A DNA stretch of 21,598 nucleotides from Vairimorpha apis BRL 01 (lineage: Eukaryota; Microsporidia; Nosematidae), in contig KE647360.1 of the NCBI GenBank assembly GCA_000447185.1, positions 13,364 to 34,961 of the forward strand, read 5' to 3'. Position numbers and translations under genes: made by a program. How positions within the stretch are numbered: the stretch's first letter is position 1; each line of letters opens with the position of its first letter. Below, piece after piece: positions 1 to 9,615 of this stretch. The notes under the pieces were generated by a model. It did no database searches. It was given only the letters and a program-made list of their open reading frames with translations, and was not told the DNA's origin.

Positions 1-1804
1 AATATTTTTTAAAAATTCCACCATTATTATAAATAAATACAAGTTTACCAGGATATTCTTCACTAAAATAAAACCCATACTTGATATAATTAGATTTATA
101 TTTCATTTCTTCTAATGCTTTATTTTCATCTTTATAGAAATACATATGCTTTTGTATATTATTTACATTTCTTAAAATATTCTTTACTTTTTTATTTACA
201 TCTTCATCAATATTATTCCATTCTAATAATTTAAAATGTGTAATAATATTTTCATATAATTTCATTACAATAATTAAACTACCATCTTTGTTGCTTTGTC
301 GAAGTAAAAAATAATCAGTACTATTTAATAATTTTTTTTCTGCTTCTTTGCTGTTTAAAGTAACATATAAAGGGTGTTTTATGTTTCTAAAAGATTTTTT
401 AACAATTGTTACGATTTCTCCAGTAAAACTCAAAAAAGGTTCATTTATTTCCAATATTTTTATTTTTACTAATTGATTTAAAAAATATTTTTCATTAACC
501 TTTACATAACAAGTAATATTATTTAAAATATTAACCAAAATATAATAGTCATCAACATAAAATATTTTACCTTCAACTTCTTTATTAATTAAATCTTCTA
601 TAGTATTGGATTCTATAGTGACAAGCTCTTTAAAAATAAAATTATCAGTAAATCCATTAAAACAAGGTCTTTGTAAATCTTTTTTCAAAACAAAATAAGT
701 TGAAAAATTTCTAAAAATTACATCATCAGTAATAATGTTTTTTATTTCATAAATATTATCGTATTTTATATTTTCAAAAATTCGAGTACAATTTTCGAGT
801 CCTAAGAATTGAAGTAATTGCAATTTATTTTCATATTTCAATAAAAATTCAATATCAATTTTTGTAATTGAAATAACAACTTGAATTGCAATCTTTATTA
901 TTTCAGCAAGTTCTTCATTGTTTTTATCATCTTTAAAATGTAAATTTGAATAATCAATTTTTGTTGATATTTGCGATACATGTAAATTTCTATATAAATT
1001 AATAAATTCAATTTCAGGATATATGGATAAACGACCAACATGTACTAATTGATCAAAAATAGTCATATTATTAAAAAACTTGCTTTCCATGTAAAACACT
1101 TTAAATTGTACAAGTGCTTGAATCACATTTCTTACCAAATTATTATGACCGGAAACTACTATATATTTTGGATTTATTTCTTTAACTTTTTCTTCAATTT
1201 TAATTTCAGATAAACTAAATTTATCTAATAAATTTCCAAATCTATCTAATATTACTCCTTTTATTAATTTGTTATTTTTAGTAATACTAAATATTACATC
1301 GTCATCTTTAATATTTAAACAACCATTATAAAATCGATCAAAAAAAATATTAAAGAAAGTTTTAAAATTAAAATTAATTTCACTAGTAATTCTTTTGTGA
1401 AATCTATAAATTTTCATCCAAATTTCAACAAAATCATACCAAATTACGTTTTCTGTCTCATTAAAAAATGTATAACACATGTTATAACCCTCTAGATATT
1501 TTCTACAAACATTTTCATAATCTGGTAAAACATTTTTTACATATTCTATAACATCATTAGAATCTAAGAAAGTATTTTTAATAATTTTCTGATTTTCTTG
1601 AGTCTTATCAAAAATGTAAAAATATTCACGACCAGTACCAAAAATTTCAAAAAATATATTTCCTGTTTCAATTTCAGCATGCTCATATTCATAACTTTCA
1701 GAACTTTGTTTATCCTCAAACAAATCTCTTAAATCTCTTTTTTTTGTTGTTGAATTTCGCAATCTTCTTCTTTTGATAATTTCTTCATCAGAGTTTTCGG
1801 ACAT
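1..1804 (-). CDS. SPT6: Transcription elongation factor Spt6, 3' end outside window
   Basis: The frame stays open for 601 codons from ATG 1804 down to the window edge, so the C-terminus is missing. Spt6 is a histone chaperone and elongation factor that travels with RNA polymerase II. The order of parts fits: an acidic, basic-patched N-terminus (1-45, DLRDLFED); a YqgF-like core (about 166-260, with INPKYIVVSG at 210-219); a divergent helix-hairpin-helix region (about 320-346); an S1-like barrel (about 404-460); and the first SH2 domain, beginning IKHPLY (475-480), with FLLRQS (499-504) carrying the phosphate-binding Arg502. KYGFYFSEEYPGKL (575-588) matches the segment leading into the second SH2. 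The protein is much shorter before YqgF than yeast Spt6 (about 1450 residues in total), as expected for a reduced microsporidian version. The start is supported by a CCC 4 nt upstream. No frameshift is seen. Confidence 0.88.
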   Translation of the reverse strand, partial: MSENSDEEIIKRRRLRNSTTKKRDLRDLFEDKQSSESYEYEHAEIETGNIFFEIFGTGREYFYIFDKTQENQKIIKNTFLDSNDVIEYVKNVLPDYENVCRKYLEGYNMCYTFFNETENVIWYDFVEIWMKIYRFHKRITSEINFNFKTFFNIFFDRFYNGCLNIKDDDVIFSITKNNKLIKGVILDRFGNLLDKFSLSEIKIEEKVKEINPKYIVVSGHNNLVRNVIQALVQFKVFYMESKFFNNMTIFDQLVHVGRLSIYPEIEFINLYRNLHVSQISTKIDYSNLHFKDDKNNEELAEIIKIAIQVVISITKIDIEFLLKYENKLQLLQFLGLENCTRIFENIKYDNIYEIKNIITDDVIFRNFSTYFVLKKDLQRPCFNGFTDNFIFKELVTIESNTIEDLINKEVEGKIFYVDDYYILVNILNNITCYVKVNEKYFLNQLVKIKILEINEPFLSFTGEIVTIVKKSFRNIKHPLYVTLNSKEAEKKLLNSTDYFLLRQSNKDGSLIIVMKLYENIITHFKLLEWNNIDEDVNKKVKNILRNVNNIQKHMYFYKDENKALEEMKYKSNYIKYGFYFSEEYPGKLVFIYNNGGIFKKY

Positions 1805-1811
1805 TGATGGG
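1805..1811 (-). promoter_or_regulatory. CCC start-site motif of SPT6
   Basis: On the minus strand, CCC (1811-1809) lies 4 nt before the ATG, within TACCCATCA. It matches the CCC/GGG signal known just upstream of microsporidian start codons and fixes the SPT6 start. Confidence 0.6.
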
Positions 1812-2119
1812 TATAAAAAGTGAGGTTTTAAGAATTTAAAAATATATTTTATTAAAAAATAAAATATTAAATTTTTATCACAAAATATTTTCAATAAACA
1901 TCTAAAAACTTAAAAATTATTTAAATTTTTTTATTAACTTTAATTAATAATTACACAAATTTAAATTTATTATTTTTTTAATTCTTAAAATTTATATAGC
2001 CTGTCTGTAAATTGATTTAATTTAAAATCTGTTAAAAACACAAATGAATTAAAAGGACATAAACTTTTTAAATCAAAAAAAAATTAATTAAAATCAAAAT
2101 ATAAAACAACAAAATAACT
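1805..2119. other. A+T-rich spacer between NAA20 and SPT6
   Basis: This spacer of about 315 bp holds the 3' flank of NAA20 and the 5' flank of SPT6. Apart from the CCC next to SPT6 I see no gene, RNA gene or clear repeat in it. Confidence 0.6.
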
Positions 2120-2629
2120 TTAATCTAAATCATTACAATGTATATCACATCCTCTTTTTGAAAACTCTTTTTCTTTATCATGCATTAAACTTTTCCTCAT
2201 ATCATAAGCATCTTCTTCATCATTATAATACTTTTTAACAACTCTATATACATTATATCCCAATTTTGTATAAAAATTAATTGCTGAAATATTATTTTTT
2301 CTTACAAACAAATCTGCAAATTTACAAAAATAAAAATTGCCGTTGTTTTCAAAAATATTCATTAAAGCACTACCAAAATGAAACCTTCTAAATGCAGGAG
2401 CTATGCTTATAGCGCTCAAATGATTGCTATTTATGTTATTTTTACGTTCTAATTTACTTAAAATATAACCAACTGGTTTGTTATCTTTAAATATGCAAAA
2501 ACAATCTTCCGAATGATTTAAAAGATAAAAAAGATAGTAATCAAAATGAAAAGATTCTGAGAATTTATCCAGATTAATTAGATCAAGATTAAATAAATCT
2601 GATGGTTCTAGTTGCTTAATATAGTTCAT
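2120..2629 (-). CDS. NAA20: NatB catalytic subunit, N-terminal acetyltransferase NAA20 (Nat3)
   Basis: A 169-residue GNAT protein, close to the usual size (about 178 in human). NatB acetylates nascent N-termini that begin Met-Asp, Met-Glu, Met-Asn or Met-Gln, on the ribosome with its partner NAA25. The N-terminus (PSDLFNLDLINLDKFSE, 9-25) and the tail motif EDAYDMRK (139-146) are typical of NAA20 and not of NAA10 or NAA50. The acetyl-CoA loop reads RRFHFG (81-86): the usual first Gly of RxxGxG/A is His84. DLFVR (106-110) and the NFYTKLGY region (118-125) are also family-like. The start is fixed by a CCC 5 nt upstream. The gene begins 12 bp after the stop of the preceding minus-strand gene, so its start signal lies almost on that stop codon. 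Confidence 0.9.
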   Translation of the reverse strand: MNYIKQLEPSDLFNLDLINLDKFSESFHFDYYLFYLLNHSEDCFCIFKDNKPVGYILSKLERKNNINSNHLSAISIAPAFRRFHFGSALMNIFENNGNFYFCKFADLFVRKNNISAINFYTKLGYNVYRVVKKYYNDEEDAYDMRKSLMHDKEKEFSKRGCDIHCNDLD

Positions 2630-2637
2630 TAAAAGGG
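2630..2637 (-). promoter_or_regulatory. CCC start-site motif of NAA20
   Basis: CCC (2637-2635 on the minus strand) lies 5 nt before the NAA20 ATG and only 4 nt beyond the stop codon of the upstream gene. The promoter signal is squeezed into the 12-bp spacer. Confidence 0.6.
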
Positions 2638-2641
2638 TATT

Positions 2642-4402
2642 TTATATTTCAACAATAAAATTAAATTTTATGTGATTTTTAAAATATGTGAAATTTTCGG
2701 TCTTGTTTACTTCTTTTATTTTATATACATTTCCTATTTCTGTCATAAAATATACATTATTATTTTTGATGTAAAATTTTACGACATATTCATTAATATA
2801 AATTATTCCCAAAACATTAAATTCTAAACTTAAGATAGTTAAATATTTTAATTGATCATTTATAAATATTTTATCATTAAAAACGTAAAAATATTTTATA
2901 TATCTGTCAATTGGATCACGAATAATCAACGTTTTATTTTTATAAATATGAATGCCTTTATTTTGTATGTTTAAAAATATATAATCATTATAAGGAAAAA
3001 TTTGAAGTGGTATACCATCAATTTGAAATGTGTCAATAACTTTATATTCATATGTTAACATTTTTATAATATTTTCAAGACCTAAAATTATTTTGTCTTT
3101 TTTTTCATAATAAGAAAAAAATGTATTATTATCAAAATAATGATTATTTTTATTGTTTTCGTTTGAATATATTTTTGTGTATTTAGATTCATTGATTTTA
3201 TAAAGTCTAATGATATTGTTGTTGCAGACAATAATATGATTTTTAATTTGTTCAATTATTTCTATATCCTTTTTTATATATTTATATTTTTTCTCAGTAT
3301 AAAGATCTAGTATATAATATAGGCTATTAAAACAAAAATACACAAATTTATTTGAAAATAAAAAAATTTCATTATATTGATATTGGTTAATATATTTAAC
3401 TTTTGTATCTATATTGTAAATTATAAATGTACATTTTTTTATCAATACTAAAATATTATTATAATTATAATAATTCAATATACCTTTACAGTAAATAAAA
3501 TAATTTTCAGTACATAAAATATCTTTTTTTAGTGTAAAATAATTATTAGATCTTAATGTAGGTTTACTATAATACACACCTCGTCTAAATTTAAAATTTT
3601 TAACATTTTCAAGATCTACATTTTTAACTATTTCAATATTCTTACCATCAATCCTTTCTAATTTATCAAAATCTTCAATAAATTTAATTTGATCTTTATA
3701 AATAACATATTTTCCGCATTGACTAATAAAATCAATTTCATCTTCTATTTCTATCAGATCTGCTTCATATTTAAATTTCTTATTGCTTATATTTGTCAAA
3801 AAAAGCACATTATCATAAATATAATAAGAATTTAATCCATAAATTATAAAAAAATTATTATTGTAGTATACTATTCTATTTTTAAGGGATAAATTATTGC
3901 TCAAATGTAAATGTTTTACTAAAAAATCAATTTCTTTTTTGATTAATAATTTAAAAAAATACTGAAAACAATAAATTTTTCCATCAGATAACACATATAT
4001 AAGATTATTTATTAATAATATATCTTCCAATTTATAATTTATTTTATGTTCAAATTCAAATTTATTATTATAAAAACATAATATCTTGTTATTTGCAATT
4101 AAGAACTTATTTTTAAAACTAAAAATTTTATCAAAAATTATATCAAAATTGAGTATTATGTCGTTTTTTTTAAAATTATTATTTTTTTTTAAGACATGTA
4201 ACGATGAAGGCGTTAAAACGTATAAATCATTTTCAATAATAGTATTAATAATCAAATCCATAATGTTTATTGTATAAAAATGCTCCAAAGACAAATAAAA
4301 TATTTCTATTACAGATGAGGATGTTATACCAATTAAATATTTTTCAGTTGTAAATACTTTAATAAATGTATTAAAATTTGTAAATTTTTTTAATGAAAAC
4401 AT
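2642..4402 (-). CDS. Unrecognised 586-residue beta-strand-rich protein, possibly a beta-propeller
   Basis: I do not recognise this gene. It is rich in Asn, Lys, Ile, Tyr and Phe. Its pattern is short hydrophobic strands separated by polar Asn/Lys loops, repeated from end to end with little helix, which suggests a beta-propeller; no WD40 signature is visible. The last 100 residues (a strand, a loop, then EIGNVYKIK near the end) weakly recall the C-terminal propeller of CPSF160/Rse1/DDB1 proteins, but those are about twice as long, so this is only a guess. The open frame extends 6 codons upstream to another ATG at 4420. I chose ATG 4402 because CCC sits 4 nt before it, while the upstream ATG would place that CCC inside the coding region. 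No frameshift is seen. It is followed by NAA20 12 bp away on the same strand. Confidence 0.7.
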   Translation of the reverse strand: MFSLKKFTNFNTFIKVFTTEKYLIGITSSSVIEIFYLSLEHFYTINIMDLIINTIIENDLYVLTPSSLHVLKKNNNFKKNDIILNFDIIFDKIFSFKNKFLIANNKILCFYNNKFEFEHKINYKLEDILLINNLIYVLSDGKIYCFQYFFKLLIKKEIDFLVKHLHLSNNLSLKNRIVYYNNNFFIIYGLNSYYIYDNVLFLTNISNKKFKYEADLIEIEDEIDFISQCGKYVIYKDQIKFIEDFDKLERIDGKNIEIVKNVDLENVKNFKFRRGVYYSKPTLRSNNYFTLKKDILCTENYFIYCKGILNYYNYNNILVLIKKCTFIIYNIDTKVKYINQYQYNEIFLFSNKFVYFCFNSLYYILDLYTEKKYKYIKKDIEIIEQIKNHIIVCNNNIIRLYKINESKYTKIYSNENNKNNHYFDNNTFFSYYEKKDKIILGLENIIKMLTYEYKVIDTFQIDGIPLQIFPYNDYIFLNIQNKGIHIYKNKTLIIRDPIDRYIKYFYVFNDKIFINDQLKYLTILSLEFNVLGIIYINEYVVKFYIKNNNVYFMTEIGNVYKIKEVNKTENFTYFKNHIKFNFIVEI

Positions 4403-4409
4403 ATAAGGG
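4403..4409 (-). promoter_or_regulatory. CCC start-site motif of the 586-residue gene
   Basis: On the minus strand ACCCTTAT directly precedes ATG 4402, with 4 nt between the CCC and the ATG. This is the reason for preferring 4402 to the longer frame from 4420. Confidence 0.6.
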
Positions 4410-5589
4410 TTTATAATCAATAGTTATACTATATAAAAATATTTATTGTGTCAAAATTCATACTTTTAAAATAAATTTAAAATTGTTAATGTCAGTCTTA
4501 TGAATAGAATGTTAATTAATTTTTAATTATTAGAATATCTAAAAATTACATTTAAAATATTACACAAAAACAATTTTTTTGTTAAAAAAAATTAAAAAAT
4601 ATATTCTTTTTTTGTTATAAATATATATGTACAATTCTACTAATAAAAAGTAAAATCAGATGGTTAAATAATATAAAATTTTTAAAATAAAAATTTTATT
4701 TCAAAAATAAATTTCTTGTTATTTTTATCGTTTAGATATATAAATGTTTATGCGTAAAATTATTTGTTAAAAATCTTAAATAAATATTTTATAATTATAA
4801 ATTAATGTTTTAAAAAGTTCTAAAAATCAAATTTTTTATTATTAAAGTTTTAAACCATATATAATATTATTCTTAAAATGTTTATTAATTTATAATTTAT
4901 AAGTATTATTAAATATTAAATAATGGACGTTTAATAAAACTTTTAAAGATATTTAAAAGTATGTATCTCTTATTAAATAGTTAATCTTTAATGAATCAAT
5001 TAATTTTTGTATATAAAAATTAAAGAAGAAGTTTGATGACAAAACTAAGATACACTTTAATAAAATAATATAAAGAGACATAAATTAAGTCAAAATGTTT
5101 TGATGTTTTTGCTAAAATTAATAAAAGAAAATATTGTAATTGTTTAGTTTAAACTTTTAAACTAAAATTTTCAATTATTGTTTTTTAAAAAATTAAAAAA
5201 ATATTTAGAGTTAACTAATTTGTTTATTGCATACAGTTAAACCCAATTATTTTTTATATTATGAAAAAAGTAATGTCAAAAAATATAATAAGAATTTTCT
5301 ATTTTTAAAATTTATTACATATCTGATATATATTCAATTAATGGTGATATAGAGTATTTTTTTGCAAATGTAAGTGCAAAATTAAGATGTTAAGAAGAAT
5401 TTACAGTTTATATGCTTAATTTAAAAAGCATTGTATTTGTGGTAATAAATTAAATCTCACTAAATTTTGTGATGAAATAATAATTTATAAAATGTAATAC
5501 TATTTTTATCAAAATATAAAAATTGTGATAAAAAAATTAAAAAAATCATTTGATAAGTTGTGGTAAATAATTCAATTATATTGTATGAT
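4403..5589. other. A+T-rich intergenic stretch with a possible coding relic
   Basis: About 1.2 kb with no intact gene. On the plus strand, near 5311-5450, a short frame reads INGDIEYFFANVSAKLRC, then a stop, then EEFTVYMLNLKS in the same frame. It has more varied codons than its surroundings and could be the remains of a gene or transposon, but it is too short to assign. The rest is low-complexity A+T with no tRNA or rRNA signature. Confidence 0.35.
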
Positions 5590-6351
5590 TTATCTAATTT
5601 CAAGTAATTTAGTTTTTGTTATCATAAAATCTTCATCGCATTCAGAATATGTCAAATCTTTACAAATACACATTTTTAATTCTTTTTCTTCTTTCCAAAC
5701 ATAAAAATTATTAAAAATTATTAAATCAATTGTACAAAGATTACATTTTTCTTGATAAAGTTGTGATAGACTTTTATTTTTTAAGATTGCTATATAACTA
5801 ATTATTTTAAATATATTTTTGATATTAGTATTTATAACTTTTTGTTCAATATTTTTAGGATGAAAAAATAAATCTTTTCTTATCTCAAATTGATCTGTGA
5901 ATTTACCTTTAAAGTAACCTGTTTTATCTACCCCATCGTTTCCAAATTCCAATTTACCCCAGACATCTTTATTTTCCTTAGTAATTGCTATGTCGTTTAC
6001 AGTTATTTCTTTTATTTTTTCATTTTTTTCTAAAAGTTTTAGGTTATCTAATAAAATGCAAAGAGTTTTAGAGTTTAATGGAATTTTTTCTAAATCTTCT
6101 AATCTATATTTTAAAGAAATATTTTTAATTTCAAACGAAGATAAATCGAAATCTTGAATTATTCTGTCGATATCACTTAAATGATTAAAGTTTAATATAA
6201 TTTTCGTTGTTTTTTTTCTAAAAAGATAAATTTTATTAAAAATAATAAATTTAAATGAAACATTATTTATAATATTGTTTTTTTTCTTATATGTTTCAGA
6301 AAAAATTATAAAATCATTATTTAAACAAGTTTTTAAATATTTTTCTACCCT
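5590..6351 (-). CDS. Hypothetical protein, 253 open codons without an in-frame ATG
   Basis: The frame is open from just after a TAA (6354-6352) to the stop at 5590. A frame this long is very unlikely by chance in such A+T-rich DNA. There is no in-frame ATG anywhere before Trp-Gly-Lys near 5960, and a start at the in-frame TTG 5952 would discard half the gene. Two ATGs lie one frame away. ATG 6317 would join the frame if one base is missing in the A4 at 6310-6313 (242 residues). ATG 6263 would join if one base is missing in the T8 at 6210-6217 (224 residues). Such losses are seen in neighbouring genes. I do not recognise the product. It has a CNLC and a later CIC near the C-terminus (possible metal site), an acidic end, and mixed helix/strand character. 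It is divergent from DCP2. Confidence 0.55.
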   Translation of the reverse strand, partial: RVEKYLKTCLNNDFIIFSETYKKKNNIINNVSFKFIIFNKIYLFRKKTTKIILNFNHLSDIDRIIQDFDLSSFEIKNISLKYRLEDLEKIPLNSKTLCILLDNLKLLEKNEKIKEITVNDIAITKENKDVWGKLEFGNDGVDKTGYFKGKFTDQFEIRKDLFFHPKNIEQKVINTNIKNIFKIISYIAILKNKSLSQLYQEKCNLCTIDLIIFNNFYVWKEEKELKMCICKDLTYSECDEDFMITKTKLLEIR

Positions 6352-6353
6352 TT
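6348..6353 (+). promoter_or_regulatory. CCC start-site motif of DCP2, also GGG on the opposite strand
   Basis: CCC (6348-6350) lies 3 nt before ATG 6354. Read on the other strand it is a GGG at the open 5' edge of the divergent hypothetical gene, 30 nt before its first candidate ATG (6317). The two divergent genes could share this one element. Confidence 0.5.
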
Positions 6354-7170
6354 ATGAAAAAAGAAATATCATCTCAAGTCAATTATTACAATAATAAAAA
6401 TAAAAAACAACAAATAACTATTAATAAATATATACTTGACGAAATAAGTGTTCGTTTTTTAGTTCAAATAGATGAGTCCGATTTTCAAAATGTAGAAAGA
6501 TTGTTTTTTATATTAGAAGAAGCTCATTGGTTTTATATTGATAATTATCGTGAAAAAAATATTTGTTTTATAGATTTTTGCAATTTAATAGTAAATCATA
6601 ATTCATTACAAATAGATGTAAATAAAGGTTTTAAAATTTTTAGAAATTATAAAAAAGGAATTAAAGTATTTGGATGTATTATCTTTGACAGATCAATGGA
6701 AAATGTTCTTGTAGTTCAAGAAAAAAGAGTCGGTTCATATTCTTTCCCAAAAGGTAAAAAAATAAAAATGAAGAAGGGGTTGATTGTGCTATACGTGAAG
6801 TTTTAGAAGAAATAGGATATGATGTAAGTCAAAAAATTATTAAGCACGTGACATTTACTATTTTTGAAAAAATGAATTTTTTTTTGTTTTAAATGTTTCA
6901 AAAAAAATAAAATTTCAATCAAGATTATCAAATGAAATTGTAAATATTTTTTGGTTACCTATTTTTAAAATTGAACAAAATATTTTGGGGCAAAAGTTTA
7001 CAATAATCACAAAAAGTTATCATTTTTGGAGAAATTTTTATTTAAGTCTTTTAAAAAATAAATTTAAGTTTAATAGTTTAAAAATTATAGATAAAATTAA
7101 CAGAACTTATGATGAATGTAAACAAAACAGTCTGATGTCATTTAAAAAAACTGAAAAAAGAATTATATAG
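6354..7170 (+). CDS. DCP2: mRNA decapping enzyme Dcp2, split by two frameshifts
   Basis: Dcp2 is the Nudix hydrolase that removes the m7G cap from mRNA in 5'-3' decay. The N-terminal all-helical domain carries Box A (ERLFFILEEAHWFYIDNYRE, 48-67). The Nudix domain begins at KGIKVFGCIIF and reaches FPKGK, where the frame breaks. The next frame supplies the rest of the Nudix box, EEGVDCAIREVLEEIGY, which fits GX5EX7REUXEEXGU exactly if one A is missing from the runs at 6756-6768. A second single-base loss in the T9 at 6877-6885 restores the remainder, including the Box B-like helix YHFWRNFYLSLL. With both bases the gene would have 272 residues and end at TAG 7168-7170. It lacks the long disordered tail of yeast Dcp2, as expected for microsporidia. 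The two losses are probably sequencing undercalls; a recent pseudogene is the alternative. Confidence 0.85.
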
Positions 7171-8216
7171 CATTTTTATTGTAAATATCATGTAACTATA
7201 TTATTGTAAAAATAAATTAATTGTTTATATTTGGTAGTAATTTTTAATCAATTTATATTTCTAAATGAATTAATTATTTTTTATCTTTATAAATTTTAAA
7301 ATTTGCATTATCTTAAACTTATTTATTTTTTTAACATCAAAATAATTTAAAATTTTTTGTATATGTATATATATAAGGTTATAAGTAAGTTATATAAATA
7401 TATTATAAAAGACGTTGTTTGAATAACAATGAGTTATAAATAATTTTTAAAGATATTTTATTCTTTAAAACTAATTAGTTAAAATTTAATGTACATAATA
7501 TCATTATAAAGCATTTAAATATATTTTTTATGTAATGATAAACATGTTTTTATATTTTGTTTTTTATATTATTAAAAAAGATTTTCTTAATGTTGTTAAA
7601 TTGTATTTTTAAATATTTTGTTGATAATCAATTAAGCATATAAAACTTAAATAAAAAGAAAAATATTTCTAAAATTTAAATTATTCATTTATTTTATATT
7701 TATTAATGAAATTTCTATATTTTAATAAAAATTTTAAAAAACATAGTTAATATGAAAATAATATTTTGTTGTTTATTACATAATCTAAAGGCATATTTTA
7801 ACATTATTGTCTAAAAAAACTTCATAGTTTATTTCTATAAAATTAATACGCAGATATGAAAAGAATGAAACTAAAAATAAGGAAATAAAAATTATTAAAG
7901 AAATTAGTTAATGGTATACTTTTAGAAAATTACATCATCTAAAAGGTATAGCTAAGATCAAACAAAACAAAAAAGCCCTGACATAATAAAATCGAAGAAG
8001 TAAAAGATGATTTTATAAAAAATAAACTTCATAATGACTGTAAAACAAAAAAATTTAATAAAATAACTTAATGATTTAATAAAACACACTTATTTTTTGG
8101 GTTTCAAAAAATAAATATTATAGGTTTTTATAATGTTCATAAATAGGAAAAGATATTTTTTTATTTTATAATGTTATATAATATAGAATTTAAAGCATAT
8201 ATATATAATTATATAT
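7171..8216. other. A+T-rich stretch with possible coding relics
   Basis: About 1 kb without an intact gene. Around 7910-8070 the plus strand has less skewed composition, including AAAGCCCTGAC and a frame reading IEEVKDDFIKNKLHNDCKTK between stops. This could be a 5' piece of the same decayed element that continues at 8217. No RNA gene is seen. Confidence 0.35.
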
Positions 8217-8465
8217 CTCTTGAACGAAGACGAGGACATGACCAGAGTGATGCTGGAGAGGAAGAGATGGAGCGACAAGTGGAAAAATTAGTAGAATCTA
8301 ATTTTTAATATGTGGAAGGAATAACTATGGAACCTATTAACAATAACCGGGGGACATATTGAACCCTGAAGATCTCACAGGTAGTAATACAGTTGAGGTA
8401 AAGAATTCCCAGATAATAAGTAGTGTGCCTGAACATGAGGCTAGTTGAATAAAGAATAGACAAGG
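8217..8465 (+). repeat. G+C-rich decayed repeat element, copy A
   Basis: A sharp island of composition: the 60 bases from 8221 are about half G+C, and those from 8341 over 40%, in surroundings that are far more A+T-rich. The first part reads LERRRGHDQSDAGEEEMERQ on the plus strand, followed by VEKLVESNF and a TAA. A second open piece (about 35 codons, from PGDILNPEDL to a TGA) follows in another frame. Bases 8217-8266 match 21300-21349 at about 38 of 50 positions without gaps, in the same orientation and frame. It looks like the remains of a transposon or other repeated coding element acquired from DNA of different composition. The charged EEEMERQVEKLVES run weakly recalls the segment before the reverse-transcriptase core of Ty3/gypsy elements, but I cannot assign a family. 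Confidence 0.5.
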
Positions 8466-9615
8466 AGAAATAACTCAATAAATAATTTTAGTTAAAATTA
8501 TATACAATAAATATTATAAATATTATTTTATTCTTATCTAAATTATTACAAAAATCATTGGTAGACTTTTTATTCTATAATCATTATTGTAATCTATTCA
8601 AATTTTTTTTATTAATTATATTTAAACATAATAAAATTGGTTTAACAAAAAAACTTGAATAATATTTTAAAATTTTTTACAAAATCAATTAAAATAATAT
8701 TAATGTTTTTAACTTGTAATTTTTTTTACAATTATAAAAGCGTATTACAATATAATTAAGTATTTTTTAGTTTAATTAAAATTAAGTATACCGTAAAATA
8801 ATAAAAAATGTTATTAACTAAATATTTAAATTAATATTATAAAATAATGCATAAATAGAAATTAAATTCAAGTTATATTAAAAATACAATAATATAATAT
8901 TTTTATTTTTTAGAACAAATATTAAAACTTTTATATTTTATTTATAAATTAAAATAAAATATTTATTCATAATAAAATTTTTTATAAAAATTTGTTCTAC
9001 CTAACAATATAAATCTTTGAAATTTTTTTTATAAAATAATTAAAATGCAATAAAAATGCATACTTAAATAATTTAAATTTTTATTAATAAGTAAATATAA
9101 ATATCAACTTTATTGACTATGTTATTTTATTATAAGATTAAATTAAAAAAGCTTGTAAATATTAATTTTTTTAAAAAAACTAAATTAAAATCGACGAGGT
9201 TTAAAACTTAAATTCAAATTTTAAATCAAAAGCTAAATGTTTTCATGATATTTTAATTTCATTTATGGATTTTTTTGAATAAATTTAAAAAAAAAATTTT
9301 AAAAATTTTGCAGTTATATAATGTTTGTTATATGAAATTTTATTTGTAAATGTTTTTTTTAGTTTATTTTATATATATTTATTAAATTTTTGTAAGGTTA
9401 ATTTATTTTAATCTTTAAATTAATTAAAAATAAATTAAAATATATACATGAAATATTCCATATAAAAAAACTGATTATATATTTAAGATTAAATCTAAAA
9501 AGATAATGATTTATAAATTGTTTGAATATATTTTTCAAAATTTTATATTAGATAGATAAAAATATAAGTATAAGATCATAGTTAAAATTAAAAATTATAC
9601 TTAAAAATAAAATAT
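8466..9615. other. A+T desert
   Basis: Very A+T-rich low-complexity DNA with stops in all frames. I see no gene, RNA gene or regulatory site apart from a 20-base sequence at 9476-9495 that recurs at 15364. Confidence 0.6.
9476..9495 (+). repeat. Dispersed 20-bp repeat, copy 1
   Basis: TATATATTTAAGATTAAATC occurs here and, identically and in the same orientation, at 15364-15383. The flanks are only loosely alike. It may be a remnant of a dispersed repeat, or chance in A+T-rich DNA. Confidence 0.35.

Noticed and set aside
4086..4277. Plus-strand 63-residue frame
   Set aside because: It is the antisense shadow of the 586-residue minus-strand gene.
6822..6850. GTAAGT as an intron 5' splice site in DCP2
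   Set aside because: It encodes Val-Ser in the continuing Nudix frame, and the frame breaks are explained by homopolymer losses instead.
6985..7170. A separate 61-residue gene
   Set aside because: It begins at a TTG and is the C-terminal part of Dcp2 after the second frameshift.
8217..8465. G+C-rich island as an rRNA or tRNA gene
   Set aside because: No cloverleaf, T-loop or conserved rRNA core was seen, and the similarity to copy B follows a protein reading frame.
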